64,000 bases of DNA from Azospirillaceae bacterium (GTDB taxonomy: Bacteria; Pseudomonadota; Alphaproteobacteria; Azospirillales; Azospirillaceae), in the NCBI GenBank assembly GCA_035645145.1, contig DASQNC010000044.1, positions 80,136-144,135 on the forward strand, given 5' to 3'. The stretch's first letter is position 1. Every line of letters begins with the position of its first letter. A program made the translations under genes and the position numbers. Positions 1 to 8,454 of this stretch are shown piece after piece. The notes beneath the pieces were generated by a model. The model did not search any database, was not told the origin of the DNA, and worked only from the letters and a program-made list of their open reading frames with translations.

Positions 1-1028
1 GTCGGAAAGAAGTAGACGGACAGGATGAACAGGATCCCGAGCCACAGCAGCCAGCGTTCGGGGTTGAACAGCTCCGGCACGACGGGCACGGCCTGCAGCG
101 CGCCCTGCACACCGCCCATCAGCGGTTGCAGGTAGGATTGGGCCAGGATGAAGACGACCGCCCCCAGGACCGCGCCGTACATCGTTCCCATGCCGCCGAT
201 CACCACCATCAACAGGATGTTGATCATGATGGACGAGGCCAGGGTGTTGGCCGGGCCGACATAGGCGGTGGATATCGCCAGCAGCGCCCCGGCCAGGGCC
301 GCGAACTTGGCGGCTGCGACGTTCGCGAGGGTGCGGTAGACCACGGTGCGGAAGCCGATCGCCTCGGCCCGGAAATCGTTCTCGCGGATGGCCTGGAGCA
401 CCCGGCCGAAGGGCGAATTCACGATCCGCAGCAGGACCAGGAAGCCCACCAGCGCCACCGCGAACACCAGGTAATAGGCCAGGGTGCGGCCGGTGATGCG
501 GATGCCGAGGACCGGCTCGTTCCCGAACGGCCGGAAGGCGGGGCCCAGTTCGAACGGCAGGCGGAAACTCATCCCGTCCTCGCCGCCGGTGATGTGGAAA
601 AGCTGGCTGACCAGGACCTCGAATGCGCTGGCCACCGCCAGCGTCACCATGGCGAAGAAGATCGCCCGCACCCGCAGGCTGAACAGCCCGACCACCAGCG
701 CCAGGAGCCCGGCCGCCGCGATCCCCGCCACCGCCCCGATGCCGAGCCACACCCAGCTCCCCGGGTACGCTCTCAGCGCGATGGCAACGCCGTAGGCGCC
801 GAGGCCGAAGAACATCGTGTGCGCGAACGACACGATGCCCGTGTAGCCCAACAGCAGGTCGTAGCTCGCCACCAGCAGGACGTAGCACAGGATCTGGGTT
901 GCCACCTGATACGGCTTGGCACCCGGGAACAGGAAGGGGGCCGCGGCCAGGCACACGAAGGTTGCGACCAGCAGCAGCACCAGAAGGCGCGAGCGCGGCG
1001 TGTCGCCGGACAGGATCCAGGTCAGCAC
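1..1028 (-). CDS. livM: Branched-chain amino acid-type ABC transporter permease, LivM family (3' end outside window)
   Basis: Second membrane permease of the ABC importer encoded up to 4885. Reading the minus strand from the GTG at 1028 gives a hydrophobic protein with many membrane segments and the family motif LLGYTGIVSFAHTMFFGLGA around residue 58-78, plus a conserved ENDFRAEAIG-type cytoplasmic loop that contacts the ATPases. The GTG is supported by a GAGGGAA ribosome-binding site overlapping the livH stop codon, and no ATG lies nearby. About 342 codons are present; the C-terminus lies beyond the left edge. It would pair with LivH as a heterodimeric channel in the inner membrane. The substrate cannot be told from the sequence. 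Confidence 0.9.
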   Translation of the reverse strand, partial: MLTWILSGDTPRSRLLVLLLVATFVCLAAAPFLFPGAKPYQVATQILCYVLLVASYDLLLGYTGIVSFAHTMFFGLGAYGVAIALRAYPGSWVWLGIGAVAGIAAAGLLALVVGLFSLRVRAIFFAMVTLAVASAFEVLVSQLFHITGGEDGMSFRLPFELGPAFRPFGNEPVLGIRITGRTLAYYLVFAVALVGFLVLLRIVNSPFGRVLQAIRENDFRAEAIGFRTVVYRTLANVAAAKFAALAGALLAISTAYVGPANTLASSIMINILLMVVIGGMGTMYGAVLGAVVFILAQSYLQPLMGGVQGALQAVPVVPELFNPERWLLWLGILFILSVYFFP

Positions 1029-1038
1029 GGCGGTTCCC

Positions 1039-2070
1039 TCACTTCACCTTGACCACGGGGAACAGCCCCTGGGGTCGCCACAGCAGGACCGCGACCATCA
1101 GCAGGATGCTCGAGACCAGCGCCACCCGGGGTGCCAGGTAGCCCGTGTAGTTCATCATCAACCCGATCAGCAGCGCCCCGATGAAGCAGCCGCCGATCGA
1201 GCCCAGGCCGCCGATGATGACGACGATGAACACCAGGATCATCACGCCGCCGCCGATGTGCGGCGTGATCACCTCCTGGTACACCGCCCACATCACGCCG
1301 CCGAAGCCGGCCAACGCCGACCCGGCGACGAACACCGCGACGAAGAGGAGGCGGATGCGGTAGCCCAGCGCCTCCACCATCTCGCCGTTCTCGACCCCGG
1401 CCCGGATCAGCAGGCCGATGCGCGTCCGGGTGAGCACGAGCACCATGGCGGCGAAAATCACCAGCCCGATGCCCGCCGCGTAGACGCGGTAGCGCTCGAC
1501 CGCGAAGTCGCCCAGCGGAATGACCCCTTTGAAGGTGCTGGGCATGGAGAGCGGAAGGGGCAGCGGGCCCCACACGGCATGGACGATCTGCTCGGCCACG
1601 ATCAGCCCGCCCATGGTGATCAGGATCTGCTTCAGGTGCGCGCCGTAGACGGGCATGACGATCACGCGCTCGAAGAACCAGCCCGCGATGGATGCGACCA
1701 CCACGGCCGCCGACATGGCCAGCGCCATCGCCGCCCAGTTCAGCCACGCGCTCGGCGCGCCGGTCCAGCCGGCCAGGGCCAGGAGGACGCTGACGCCGAC
1801 ATAGGCGCCGATGGTGATGAACGCGCCATGGCCGAAGTTCAGGACGTCCATCAGGCCGAAGACCAACGTCAGGCCCGAGGCCATGACGAAGATCATCATC
1901 CCCATGGCCAGCCCGGCGACCGTCAGGGTCAGCCAAGTGGCCGGATTGCCGATTGCCAGCAGTGCCGCGAGCACCAGCACGGGAACGATCAGGTAGGGGG
2001 CGTTGGCATCCAGCCAATCCCGGGGGCTGGTGCGTCGGGGACGCGGTGGGGCGATGGTTTCGGCCGTCAT
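1039..2070 (-). CDS. livH: Branched-chain amino acid-type ABC transporter permease, LivH family
   Basis: Inner-membrane permease subunit, 343 residues, about eight hydrophobic segments after a 25-residue cytoplasmic start. The LivH signature LNFGHGAFITIGAYVG lies near residue 83-98 and the C-terminus ends in the usual LWRPQGLFP motif. The start has a strong AGGAAGGAAGG ribosome-binding site. It follows livF by 27 bp and livM follows after 10 bp, so all are read as one transcript. Family members import branched-chain amino acids, amides, urea or aromatic acids. The neighbouring amidase makes an amide possible, but this is inference. Confidence 0.93.
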   Translation of the reverse strand: MTAETIAPPRPRRTSPRDWLDANAPYLIVPVLVLAALLAIGNPATWLTLTVAGLAMGMMIFVMASGLTLVFGLMDVLNFGHGAFITIGAYVGVSVLLALAGWTGAPSAWLNWAAMALAMSAAVVVASIAGWFFERVIVMPVYGAHLKQILITMGGLIVAEQIVHAVWGPLPLPLSMPSTFKGVIPLGDFAVERYRVYAAGIGLVIFAAMVLVLTRTRIGLLIRAGVENGEMVEALGYRIRLLFVAVFVAGSALAGFGGVMWAVYQEVITPHIGGGVMILVFIVVIIGGLGSIGGCFIGALLIGLMMNYTGYLAPRVALVSSILLMVAVLLWRPQGLFPVVKVK

Positions 2071-2097
2071 GGCTTGCCCTTCCTTCCTGGTACCGGC

Positions 2098-2823
2098 CTA
2101 TTGGTGCTGGTCGAGGCTGAGGCCCAGCAGGCGCTGCTGCAGTGCCCGGTCCTCCGCCAGTTCGGCCATGGGGCCGCTGTGCACCACCCGACCGTCGTCC
2201 ATCACGGCGACGGTGTCGCCAAGCATTCGGGCCATCTGGAAATTCTGCTCCACCAGCAGGATCGTGGTGGACATGGCCTTGAGCTGCTGGAACGCCTCGG
2301 TCAGCGCGCCGACGATCGCGGGGGCCAACCCCTTGGACGGCTCGTCCACCAGCAGCAGTTCGCGCGGCTCGACCACGGCGCGGCTGATGGCCAGCATCTG
2401 CTTCTGTCCGCCCGACAGGTTGCCGGCCGGCAGATTCCAGAACTTCCGCATGGCCGGGAACAGGTCGAAGATCCAGTCGAGCCGCTTCTCGTCCATGGGG
2501 CCGTTGCGGGCGGCCAGGACCATGTTCTCCTTCACGGTCAGGCCGGTGAAGATGCCCATGTTCTCGGGCACATAGGCGATGCCGCGGGTGCTGATCTCGG
2601 GCGTGGACAGGGTGTGGATGGCGTCGCCCTTGAAACGGAGGTCGCCCCGGCTGGCCTTCCACAGCCCCATGATGGTGCGCATGGTGGTGGTCTTGCCGGC
2701 CCCGTTCCGACCCAGCAGCATGGTCACACCGCCGCGCGGCACGTCCAGGTCCACGCCTTGCAGGATGTGGTAGCGCCCGATGTGGGTGTGGACGCCCGAC
2801 AGTTGCAGCAGGGGCTCAGACAT
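2098..2823 (-). CDS. livF: ABC transporter ATP-binding protein, LivF family
   Basis: Cytoplasmic ATPase subunit of the importer, 241 residues as usual for LivF. Walker A GRNGAGKTT is at about 38-46, the signature LSGGQ at 136-140 and Walker B LLLVDEPS at about 157-164, followed by the switch histidine region (here LLVEQNF, with Gln where many ABC proteins carry His; this is normal for LivF). The start codon lies inside the end of livG (8-bp overlap), indicating translational coupling. It forms a heterodimer with LivG. Confidence 0.94.
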   Translation of the reverse strand: MSEPLLQLSGVHTHIGRYHILQGVDLDVPRGGVTMLLGRNGAGKTTTMRTIMGLWKASRGDLRFKGDAIHTLSTPEISTRGIAYVPENMGIFTGLTVKENMVLAARNGPMDEKRLDWIFDLFPAMRKFWNLPAGNLSGGQKQMLAISRAVVEPRELLLVDEPSKGLAPAIVGALTEAFQQLKAMSTTILLVEQNFQMARMLGDTVAVMDDGRVVHSGPMAELAEDRALQQRLLGLSLDQHQ

Positions 2824-3592
2824 TGGCGCTCGCCCCCATGCCCAGATAGGCCTCCTGCACGATGGGCGACTGCATGACCGTGGCGGGATCGCCGTCGGCC
2901 ACCAGATAGCCGTTGTGCAGCACGACGATGCGGTCGGCCAGCGAGCGCACCACGTCCATCTTGTGCTCCACCAGCAGCACGGTCCGGGTGCGGTCCTGCT
3001 TGATGGCGGTGATCAGGTCCAGGATCACCGGCACCTCGTCCACGCTCATGCCGGCCGTCGGCTCGTCGAACATGAGCACGTCCTTCTCCAGCGCGAGCAT
3101 GATGGCGACCTCCAGCCGCCGCTGCCCGCCGTGGGACAGGGACGAGGCCGGCTCGTGCGCACGCGCCAGCAGGCCGACGCGGTCCAGGTAGCGTTCCGCC
3201 TCCTCCACGATCGACCGCCGGGTCGCGGCGAGGCCGAACAGGTCGAGCCCGATGCGCGAGCGGCCCTGGACGGCCAGGCGCACATTCTCGATCACGGTGA
3301 GGTTCGGGAACAGGTTGGTGAGTTGGAACGCCCGGCCGATCCCGCGGGCCGTGCGCGCCGCCGGGCCGAGGGCGGTCACGTCCTGGCCGAACAGGAGGAC
3401 GGTCCCCGAGGTGGCCTTCAACTGGCCCGAGATCAGGTTGAAATAGGTGGTCTTGCCAGCGCCGTTCGGCCCCACGATGGCGGTCAGCGTGCCGCGGTGG
3501 AATCCGCACGACACGCTGTTGACCGCCACATGCCCGCCGAACCGGATGGTCAGATCCCGCGTCTCGAGGACGGGTGCGTCGCTTCCGGTCAT
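2816..3592 (-). CDS. livG: ABC transporter ATP-binding protein, LivG family
   Basis: Second ATPase of the importer. From the ATG at 3592 it has 258 residues, the normal LivG length. Walker A GPNGAGKT is at 41-48, the signature reads LSHGGQ, and Walker B is VLMFDEPTAG. The reading frame stays open to a GTG at 3667, which would add 25 low-complexity, Arg/Pro/Thr-rich residues; I prefer 3592 because homology begins just after it. It lies 96 bp downstream of the binding-protein gene and overlaps livF by 8 bp. Confidence 0.92.
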   Translation of the reverse strand: MTGSDAPVLETRDLTIRFGGHVAVNSVSCGFHRGTLTAIVGPNGAGKTTYFNLISGQLKATSGTVLLFGQDVTALGPAARTARGIGRAFQLTNLFPNLTVIENVRLAVQGRSRIGLDLFGLAATRRSIVEEAERYLDRVGLLARAHEPASSLSHGGQRRLEVAIMLALEKDVLMFDEPTAGMSVDEVPVILDLITAIKQDRTRTVLLVEHKMDVVRSLADRIVVLHNGYLVADGDPATVMQSPIVQEAYLGMGASANV

Positions 3593-3688
3593 GGCCTCGT
3601 CCGGTTGGTCCGGGTCCGTCGTATGCGTTGCGGGTTGCGTGCGGCGCGGCCGTTCCGGGCGATGCACGGGACGGCCGCGCGGTCCGCC

Positions 3689-4885
3689 TTACCGCGGCTT
3701 GCCCTGGTTGCGGATCGGGATCTGCATGTCCTCGATCTTCAGCTCCCGGATCAGTTCCGGAATGCCCCACTCCACGGCCGGATCGACCTTGATGCGGAAG
3801 TGGTACATGGACTGCAGCGCCTGGTGGTCCTCGGCGCGGAAGACCATCCGCCCCTTCGGCGTCTGGAACTCCATGCCGCGCATGGCCGCGATCAGCTTTT
3901 CGGTGTCGGTGCTTTGCGCCTTTTCAAGGCCGGTCACGATGGCCATGGCCGCCGAAAAGCCACCCGCGGTGAAGAAGTCGGGCGGGCTGTTGAAACGCTC
4001 GCGGTGGGTCTTCACCAGCCAGTCGTTCACCGGGTTCTTGGGGATTTCATAATAGTAGTAGGCGGCCCCTTCCAATCCGGGGCTCTCCTTGTAGGCGACC
4101 ATCGCGGGCAGGATGTTGCCACCCGACGCCAGCTTGATGCCGTGGCGGCCGGGATCAAGCGCCTGCAGGCGGCCCATGGGCGATTGGCCAGCCCAGTTCA
4201 CGAACAGGTACTTCTCGCCCTGCACGTTCTTCATGGCGTCCACGATGCGCTGGAACGACGCCGTGAAGTCGGTGGTGTTCTGCGGCGCGTATTCCTCGTG
4301 GATGATCTTGGCACCGGTGTTGGCGAGCGCCTCCTTGAAGGCGGCGACGCCGTCGCGGCCGAAGGCATAGTCCTGGGCCAGCGTGGCGATGAACACGCCC
4401 GGACGGCCGACCGCGACCGCGTTCGAAACCGCGTCCTGCGAACTGTTGCGGGCGGTACGGAAGATGTAACGGTTCCAGCGGTCGCCGGTGATGCTGTCGG
4501 CCACGGCGGGCTCGACGATCAGGATCTTCTGGAACTCCTCGGCGACCGGCAGCATGGCCAACGCCGTGCCCGACGAGGTCGGGCCGATGGCGATGTCGGC
4601 GTCCTCGTCACCGAACGCCTGGGCAAGCAGGGACTTACCGAGCTCCGGCCGGCCCTGGGTGTCCTTTTCGATCACCTGGATCGGGCGCCCAAGCACCTTC
4701 ATGGTGCCCTTGGTCGCGTACTCGAACCCCAGCATCAGGCCCTGCTGGGTCTGCTTGGCGTACGCCTCCAGCGGACCCGTGCGGTCGTACACGTGGGCGA
4801 TCTTGATGGGTTGCTGCGCGACGGCGGGCCCGGCGGCAAGCCAGGCCGCGGTCGCCGCGAGGGTAAGCAGCGTGCGGCGCTTCAT
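3689..4885 (-). CDS. Periplasmic substrate-binding protein of branched-chain amino acid-type ABC transporter (Peripla_BP_6)
   Basis: Exported solute receptor, 398 residues from the ATG at 4885. The start shows a classic signal peptide: MKRR, a hydrophobic core, and cleavage after AVA near residue 23. The mature protein begins QQPIKIAHVYDRTGPLEAYA, typical of LivJ/amide-binding proteins, with the two-lobed Peripla_BP_6 fold inferred. A GGGAG ribosome-binding site lies about 12 bp upstream; the frame is open further upstream to 5068, but that part overlaps the promoter and is not credible coding sequence. As first gene of the operon it is directly controlled by the sigma-54 promoter at 4950-4965. 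The ligand is unknown: leucine-type amino acids, short amides/urea and aromatic acids are all bound by relatives. Confidence 0.9.
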   Translation of the reverse strand: MKRRTLLTLAATAAWLAAGPAVAQQPIKIAHVYDRTGPLEAYAKQTQQGLMLGFEYATKGTMKVLGRPIQVIEKDTQGRPELGKSLLAQAFGDEDADIAIGPTSSGTALAMLPVAEEFQKILIVEPAVADSITGDRWNRYIFRTARNSSQDAVSNAVAVGRPGVFIATLAQDYAFGRDGVAAFKEALANTGAKIIHEEYAPQNTTDFTASFQRIVDAMKNVQGEKYLFVNWAGQSPMGRLQALDPGRHGIKLASGGNILPAMVAYKESPGLEGAAYYYYEIPKNPVNDWLVKTHRERFNSPPDFFTAGGFSAAMAIVTGLEKAQSTDTEKLIAAMRGMEFQTPKGRMVFRAEDHQALQSMYHFRIKVDPAVEWGIPELIRELKIEDMQIPIRNQGKPR

Positions 4886-4949
4886 GGTCGCTTTCATCTC
4901 CCTGCACATAACCGCCGCATTCCTTACCGGCGGCTTCGCGCGGAAGAGC

Positions 4950-4965
4950 AGCAAAACCCGTGCCA
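4950..4965 (-). promoter_or_regulatory. Sigma-54 (-24/-12) promoter of the ABC transporter operon
   Basis: On the minus strand the bases read TGGCACG, four bases, TTGCT, an exact match to the RpoN consensus TGGCACG-N4-TTGCW with the obligatory 10-base gap between the GG and GC pairs. Predicted transcription starts about 12 bp downstream, near 4939, leaving a leader of about 54 nt before the binding-protein ATG at 4885. Such promoters need an AAA+ activator; one is encoded immediately upstream (5145-6590), and its likely binding sites are at 5018-5134. Confidence 0.88.
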
Positions 4966-5017
4966 CATCCGGGCGCAGGCATTCCAACGCCTTGCGGATC
5001 CGGCAGCAGCACCCGAC

Positions 5018-5035
5018 TGTCCGCCCAGCCGGACA
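5018..5035. promoter_or_regulatory. Upstream activator site 1 (weaker inverted repeat)
   Basis: TGTCCGCCCAGCCGGACA: 6-bp inverted arms TGTCCG/CGGACA around six non-matching bases. It has the same total length (18 bp) and the same outer arms as the two perfect sites at 5088 and 5117, so I read it as a third, weaker operator of the same activator. It lies about 65 bp upstream of the -12 element. Confidence 0.65.
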
Positions 5036-5087
5036 CGGACCCGCCGCGAGGAAAAATTTTCCTTCCACTTCAGAGGCTTGGGAAGCG

Positions 5088-5105
5088 TGTCCGGGTTCCC
5101 GGACA
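5088..5105. promoter_or_regulatory. Upstream activator site 2 (perfect inverted repeat)
   Basis: TGTCCGGGTTCCCGGACA: perfect 8-bp arms with a TT spacer, identical to the site at 5117-5134. Dimeric Fis-type domains of sigma-54 activators bind such dyads 80-200 bp upstream of the promoter; this one is about 135 bp upstream of the -12 element. Confidence 0.78.
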
Positions 5106-5116
5106 GAATGCCGCCA

Positions 5117-5134
5117 TGTCCGGGTTCCCGGACA
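5117..5134. promoter_or_regulatory. Upstream activator site 3 (perfect inverted repeat, copy of site 2)
   Basis: The same 18-bp dyad as 5088-5105, 29 bp further upstream and flanked by an extra CA/TG pair that lengthens the symmetry. Two identical perfect palindromes this close are hard to explain by chance. They lie between the stop codon of the activator gene (5145) and its presumed target promoter. Confidence 0.78.
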
Positions 5135-5144
5135 TGGGACAGCC

Positions 5145-6590
<1,446 letters not shown>

Positions 6591-6668
6591 GCCTACCCCC
6601 TGTCCCCGCAAGGCTAAGGGAGCGGGCAGGCCGCCCGCAAGCGGCGAGGGGTGCGTACCGACGAACGG

Positions 6669-7604
6669 TCAGCCGTGCAGGGCGGCCTTGGGCAGCATCG
6701 CGTGCACGCCCTTGTTCTGGTTGACCACCTGCGTGATCCGGAGATCACAGGCCAGACTGCACAGCATGTAGGCTTGCGCCGCCGACAGGTTGGACCGGCC
6801 GCGGATCAGCGCGATCATGTCGCGCAGGGCGGCCACCATGGCGTTGTCCAGGTCCGGGTCGAAGGCCATGGTGATGAAGTGGGTGCGCGTCTCCGCCCGC
6901 GGCCAGTCCAGGGGCTGGCCCTTGCGGACATGGAATTCGAAGGTGCCGACCAGGCCGGTTTCGATGGCCGTCAGGTTCACCTCGCCGTCCCCCTGCACCG
7001 CATGGCCGTCCCCGGCGGAGAACAGCGCGCCGGGGACGTGGACCGGCAGGTAAAGCGTGGCCCCCGGCCCCAGTTCCTTGTTGTCCAGGTTGCCGCCGTG
7101 CCGACGGGGGGCGATGGACGTGATTTCACGCCAGGCCGGCGGTGGCGCCACCCCCATGACGCCGAAAAAAGGCCGCAGCGGCAGGTCGACACCCCAGGGC
7201 ATGCGCGATGTCATGTTTGCGCGGTCGATGGGGAGATGGACCTGGTGCCATTCGTCGAAGTCGTCCGGCAGCGCCCCGCCCAGCGGCCGCGATGCGTTGT
7301 ACCCCCAGTCCCAGGCCAATTGGACGTCCAGGATGCGGACCTCCAGCGTATCGCCCGGCTCCGCCCCCTCGATCGCGACCGGGCCGGTCAGGATGTGGCC
7401 GGGACCGGGCGGCAGCTCGGCATGAATCCGGCGCAATGCCTCCGGCACCTCGAACGGTGGGCCCGGCATGTTCGCCGGTGTCCCCGAAACGCTGTCGAGT
7501 GTGACCTGGTCGCCCGGACGGACGGTCAGGACGGGCTTGTGGCGGGCATCGAAGGTGCCCCAATGGACCGTTGCCGGTCCGGCCTCGAGCCGATGTGCCA
7601 CCAT
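6669..7604 (-). CDS. Acetamidase/formamidase family protein
   Basis: Hydrolyses formamide, acetamide or similar short amides to ammonia and the acid in characterised relatives (FmdA_AmdA family). The 311 residues match the family length, and the regions SGTPANMPGPPFEVPEAL, GPVAIEGAEPGDTLEV and FSAGDGHAVQGDGEVNLTAI are recognisable family blocks. No signal peptide, so it acts in the cytoplasm. The ribosome-binding site is ACGGGAG. It lies 16 bp after the DedA gene and 78 bp before the sigma-54 activator, all on the same strand. Its presence next to a sigma-54-controlled importer suggests use of an amide as nitrogen source. Substrate specificity cannot be read from the sequence. Confidence 0.87.
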   Translation of the reverse strand: MVAHRLEAGPATVHWGTFDARHKPVLTVRPGDQVTLDSVSGTPANMPGPPFEVPEALRRIHAELPPGPGHILTGPVAIEGAEPGDTLEVRILDVQLAWDWGYNASRPLGGALPDDFDEWHQVHLPIDRANMTSRMPWGVDLPLRPFFGVMGVAPPPAWREITSIAPRRHGGNLDNKELGPGATLYLPVHVPGALFSAGDGHAVQGDGEVNLTAIETGLVGTFEFHVRKGQPLDWPRAETRTHFITMAFDPDLDNAMVAALRDMIALIRGRSNLSAAQAYMLCSLACDLRITQVVNQNKGVHAMLPKAALHG

Positions 7605-7620
7605 GGGGTTCCGCTCCCGT

Positions 7621-8205
7621 TCAGCCCACCGCGGCCGGAGCCGCCCGGCGCGACAGGAAGCGGGCGAGCAACAGGCTGCACCCGACCAGCGCCAGGATGC
7701 CCAACAGCATGACCTGGACCGACTTGGCGACGCTGCCGAACATCGCCTCCATCGCCTCGCCGAACAGATACCCGACCCCGACGAAGGTCCAGGCCCAGAC
7801 GCCGGCGGCGACGAAGTTCAGGAGAGCGAAACGCGCCCAGCCGATGCCGGTCATGCCCAGCGCGAACGAGGCCACGGTGCGGATGCCGTACAGGAACCGG
7901 AAGCCCAGGATGAACGGGGTGTGCCAGCGGTGCAGCGCCAGGATCGCGGTCTCCACCCCCGCCTTCAGCCGCGGCCGCCGCGCCACCAGCCGGAAACCGT
8001 ATCGCCGACCGATGGCGAAGTAGAGTTGGTCGCCGAGGAAACTGCCGGCCCAGGCGGTCAAGGCCAGGTAGATGGGGTCGAGGAGGTCCTGCGCGGCGGC
8101 GAAGCCGCCCACTAGGATCAGGGTTTCGCCTTCGAAGAACGTGTTTATGAACGCACCCAGGTAGACCCAGTCACCGTACTGTTCCAAGAGTGCGTAGACG
8201 TCCAT
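7621..8205 (-). CDS. DedA family membrane protein
   Basis: Inner-membrane protein of 194 residues with four or five hydrophobic segments and the DedA/VTT features: the FxExxxxxxP-like N-terminal half (INTFFEGETLILVGGF), the GDQLYFAIGRRYG motif and the glycine-rich RFLYGIRTVASFALGM arginine motif. Relatives transport undecaprenyl phosphate or phospholipids or support proton-motive force. ATG 8205 is chosen because the upstream 67 residues of open frame are Arg-rich and unlike the family. The link to the amidase downstream may be only positional. Confidence 0.85.
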   Translation of the reverse strand: MDVYALLEQYGDWVYLGAFINTFFEGETLILVGGFAAAQDLLDPIYLALTAWAGSFLGDQLYFAIGRRYGFRLVARRPRLKAGVETAILALHRWHTPFILGFRFLYGIRTVASFALGMTGIGWARFALLNFVAAGVWAWTFVGVGYLFGEAMEAMFGSVAKSVQVMLLGILALVGCSLLLARFLSRRAAPAAVG

Positions 8206-8395
8206 CCCGGCCCCCGCGCATCGCCCCATGTGGTCCCCGGACCGCACGATGCCCGGCCCCGCGGATCGCCATTCCGCGATCCGGTGCCGCAGGCGGCAAA
8301 GCCGCCGTGCCATCCGATCGACCAATGCCCCGTACATACTGTCGTACGGATGCGGGTCGGATGCTATTGAGCCTTGTAGGTAGATGCAGGAACGG

Positions 8396-8426
8396 CGGGC
8401 CCGCACGCACGTGGCGGGCGGGCCCG
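8396..8426 (-). terminator. Hairpin downstream of the nitronate monooxygenase-like gene
   Basis: CGGGCCCGC at 8396-8404 pairs with GCGGGCCCG at 8418-8426, a 9-bp GC-only stem with a 13-base loop, 18 bp after the stop codon at 8444. No U-tract follows on the minus strand, so termination may need Rho. Confidence 0.45.
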
Positions 8427-8428
8427 GT

Positions 8429-8454
8429 GGTCAGTCACCCCGGTCAGTCACCCG
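8429..8454. repeat. 13-bp tandem duplication spanning a stop codon
   Basis: GGTCAGTCACCCC (8429-8441) is followed directly by GGTCAGTCACCCG (8442-8454). The gene ending at 8444 has its stop codon inside the second copy, so the first copy repeats the gene's end. It looks like a recent slippage duplication. Confidence 0.75.

Noticed and set aside
3668..3770. N-terminal extensions of LivG or other genes starting at distant GTG/TTG codons
   Set aside because: The additional residues are low-complexity and homology starts at the internal ATG chosen.
8296..8312. Second sigma-54-like promoter upstream of the DedA/amidase genes (TGGCACG and TTGC on the minus strand)
   Set aside because: The GG and GC pairs are 12 bases apart, not 10, a spacing known to abolish sigma-54 recognition.
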